Virus record (IMG/VR): IMGVR_UViG_3300042339_001135
Coordinates: 1 to 24,236 of that record
Strand: one strand, 5' to 3'
From: a virus
DNA: 24,236 bases
The translations under genes were made by a program, and so were the position numbers. A model generated the notes under the pieces. That model was not told the DNA's origin. It worked only from the letters and a program-made list of their open reading frames with translations, and ran no database searches. Positions 22,952 through 24,236 of this stretch are shown one piece after another. The first letter of the stretch is position 1. Every line of letters begins with the position of its first letter.

Positions 22952-23010
22952 TGAGTATTAATGTAGGTAATAATTAATACACACTTAAAAATACAAATAG
23001 CACAAATAAA

Positions 23011-24236
23011 ATGGCAGAAAGAATCGTATCACCCGGTGTATTCACAAGAGAAAATGACCTTTCCTTCTTATCGCAAGGGGTAGGTGAAATTGGAGCAGCG
23101 TTTATAGGACCTTTTAAACAAGGACCGGCGTTTATCCCAACAATTGTTAGAACACAATCAGAATTCGAAGAAATTTTCGGAACACCTGATGGAACTTATT
23201 ATACTGAATATGCAGTACAAAATTATTTAAGAGAAGCTGGTAGTGCAACTATCGTAAGAGTAGGCGGAATTGGTGGTTACCAACAAGTAGCACCTTTAGC
23301 GATATTCGCATCGGGTTCATCCCTACAATCAGTAGGTACTAAATTAATTGGTTTATTGCATTCAACTAAAGCAGGTGATGAAGGAGTTGGTTTTACCGGA
23401 GCAACTGTTGTTAGCAATGATGCAACCGATGGTTCATTTGTAATCAACACATTAACTGCGGGAGTAAACGTATCAGCATCAATCCTACCATCAGCAACAA
23501 ACGATTTATCCGATGTATTTGGTGAATCTCCATTTGGAGCAAAAACAGCATACGCATATTCATATTTTGAAAACGTAGCTGGATATTATACTGGTTCTGC
23601 TGGAAACAACATCGTAATAACTAGAGTGGTATTACCAACTCAGAATTTCGCAAACGATGCAACTGAAGCACAAACTCCAACCGTTAAATCTCAATTAATT
23701 AGTGGTGAAAGATACGATTTATTTAACTTTGTAACTTTAGGACATGGTACATTATATAATACTAAATTCAAAATCGGTATTTCTAATGTAAAGGCAGCTG
23801 GTGAAGATGGTTCAACTGATTATTCTACGTTTACGGTAACAATACGTTCATTTAATGATACTGATAAGAGAAAGACTGTAGTTGAAACATTTAACAATGT
23901 AAATTTAGATGCAGCATCTCCTAACTATATAGCTAGAAGAATTGGTGATAGATATAATACAATCGACAATGCTGGTAAAATAACTGAAAATGGCGATTAT
24001 TCAAACAAATCAAAATATGTAAGAGTAGTTGTATCAACACCGGGTTCATTCCCAATTTCAGCAGCACCATTTGGACATGGAGCATATACAAACCCAATTA
24101 AAGCAACTGATAATGCAGAATCACTTTTAATACCTGCAGTAACATACCAAACTAATTCTATTGGCAACTCATCATCATCTCCAATTTATTATAGTGGATT
24201 TGATTTTGAAACATCCGCTGTTAAATTGGATAATTT
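23011..24236 (+). CDS. Contractile tail sheath protein, N-terminal part (cut by window end)
   Basis: The frame is open from the ATG at 23011 to the window edge, about 408 residues; T4 gp18 has 659. The start MAERIVSPGVFTREND, then FLSQGVGEIGAAFIGPFKQG and VRTQSEFEEIFG, a YAVQNYLREAG helix and ATIVRVGG are the N-terminal signature of T4-like sheath proteins. In these the first segment reaches a neighbouring subunit and the rest forms the contracting tube. The middle (about 95-400) is variable, Ser/Thr/Asn-rich and fits the surface-exposed domains of gp18. The ATG is preceded by CACAAATAAA without Shine-Dalgarno. The missing C-terminal part should hold the conserved inner domain. This gene is the main evidence that the phage is a myovirus. 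Confidence 0.92.
   Translation, partial: MAERIVSPGVFTRENDLSFLSQGVGEIGAAFIGPFKQGPAFIPTIVRTQSEFEEIFGTPDGTYYTEYAVQNYLREAGSATIVRVGGIGGYQQVAPLAIFASGSSLQSVGTKLIGLLHSTKAGDEGVGFTGATVVSNDATDGSFVINTLTAGVNVSASILPSATNDLSDVFGESPFGAKTAYAYSYFENVAGYYTGSAGNNIVITRVVLPTQNFANDATEAQTPTVKSQLISGERYDLFNFVTLGHGTLYNTKFKIGISNVKAAGEDGSTDYSTFTVTIRSFNDTDKRKTVVETFNNVNLDAASPNYIARRIGDRYNTIDNAGKITENGDYSNKSKYVRVVVSTPGSFPISAAPFGHGAYTNPIKATDNAESLLIPAVTYQTNSIGNSSSSPIYYSGFDFETSAVKLDN

Noticed and set aside
22951-22977. Eight-codon frame MSINVGNN upstream of the sheath gene
   Set aside because: Its ATG overlaps the last base of the promoter-like box, so it would probably not be in the transcript. It is too short to judge and there is no sign of a leader peptide mechanism.

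Overview
The window is a late structural (tail) gene cluster of a tailed phage. All genes run on the + strand. At the right edge is the 5' part of a T4-type contractile tail sheath gene, so the particle is most likely a myovirus. The genes are AT-rich, all nine complete reading-frame ends are TAA, and start codons follow A-rich leaders (AAATAAAAATG-like) with no Shine-Dalgarno GGAGG. That style of initiation is typical of Bacteroidota and their phages, so a Bacteroidota host is my best inference. Several short virion-protein families resemble those I know from marine T4-like phages, so an aquatic source is plausible but unproven.

Layout. (1) 3-782: C-terminal end of a virion structural protein. 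(2) 805-1722: small virion protein that looks like a beta-sandwich split by a helical insert. (3) 1789-12183: giant 3464-residue fibre protein, with about 23 alternating fibre repeats, two cupredoxin-like domains carrying full type-1 copper ligand sets, a 1057-residue Gly-Thr-Ser triplet tract and a beta-rich tip. (4) 12191-13093: PKD-like plus BspA-type leucine-rich repeat protein, a likely adhesin. (5) 13095-13538: tail assembly chaperone-like protein. (6, 7) 13589-13867 and 13880-14212: small fibre-like and small beta-sandwich virion proteins. (8) 14229-22415: second giant fibre, 2728 residues, with a 472-residue Gly-Thr-Ser tract, a long array of YD-x-x-(N/D)T-x-YY repeats and a C-terminal self-cleaving S74 chaperone domain. 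(9) 22465-22869: small conserved-looking phage protein. (10) 23011 to the end: tail sheath, cut by the window.

The two giant proteins share an N-terminal style, the same GTS stalk and the same linker after the stalk, but end in different tips. This looks like a stalk-plus-exchangeable-tip system for host attachment, with one tip matured by an S74 chaperone and a separate chaperone gene nearby. A 9-base box, ATATTTATA, stands before four genes and divides the cluster into likely transcription units (1789-13538, 13589-22415, 22465-22869, 23011 onward). A long RNA hairpin followed by T-rich sequence closes the unit before the sheath gene. I see no tRNA, rRNA, CRISPR array, integrase or insertion sequence.
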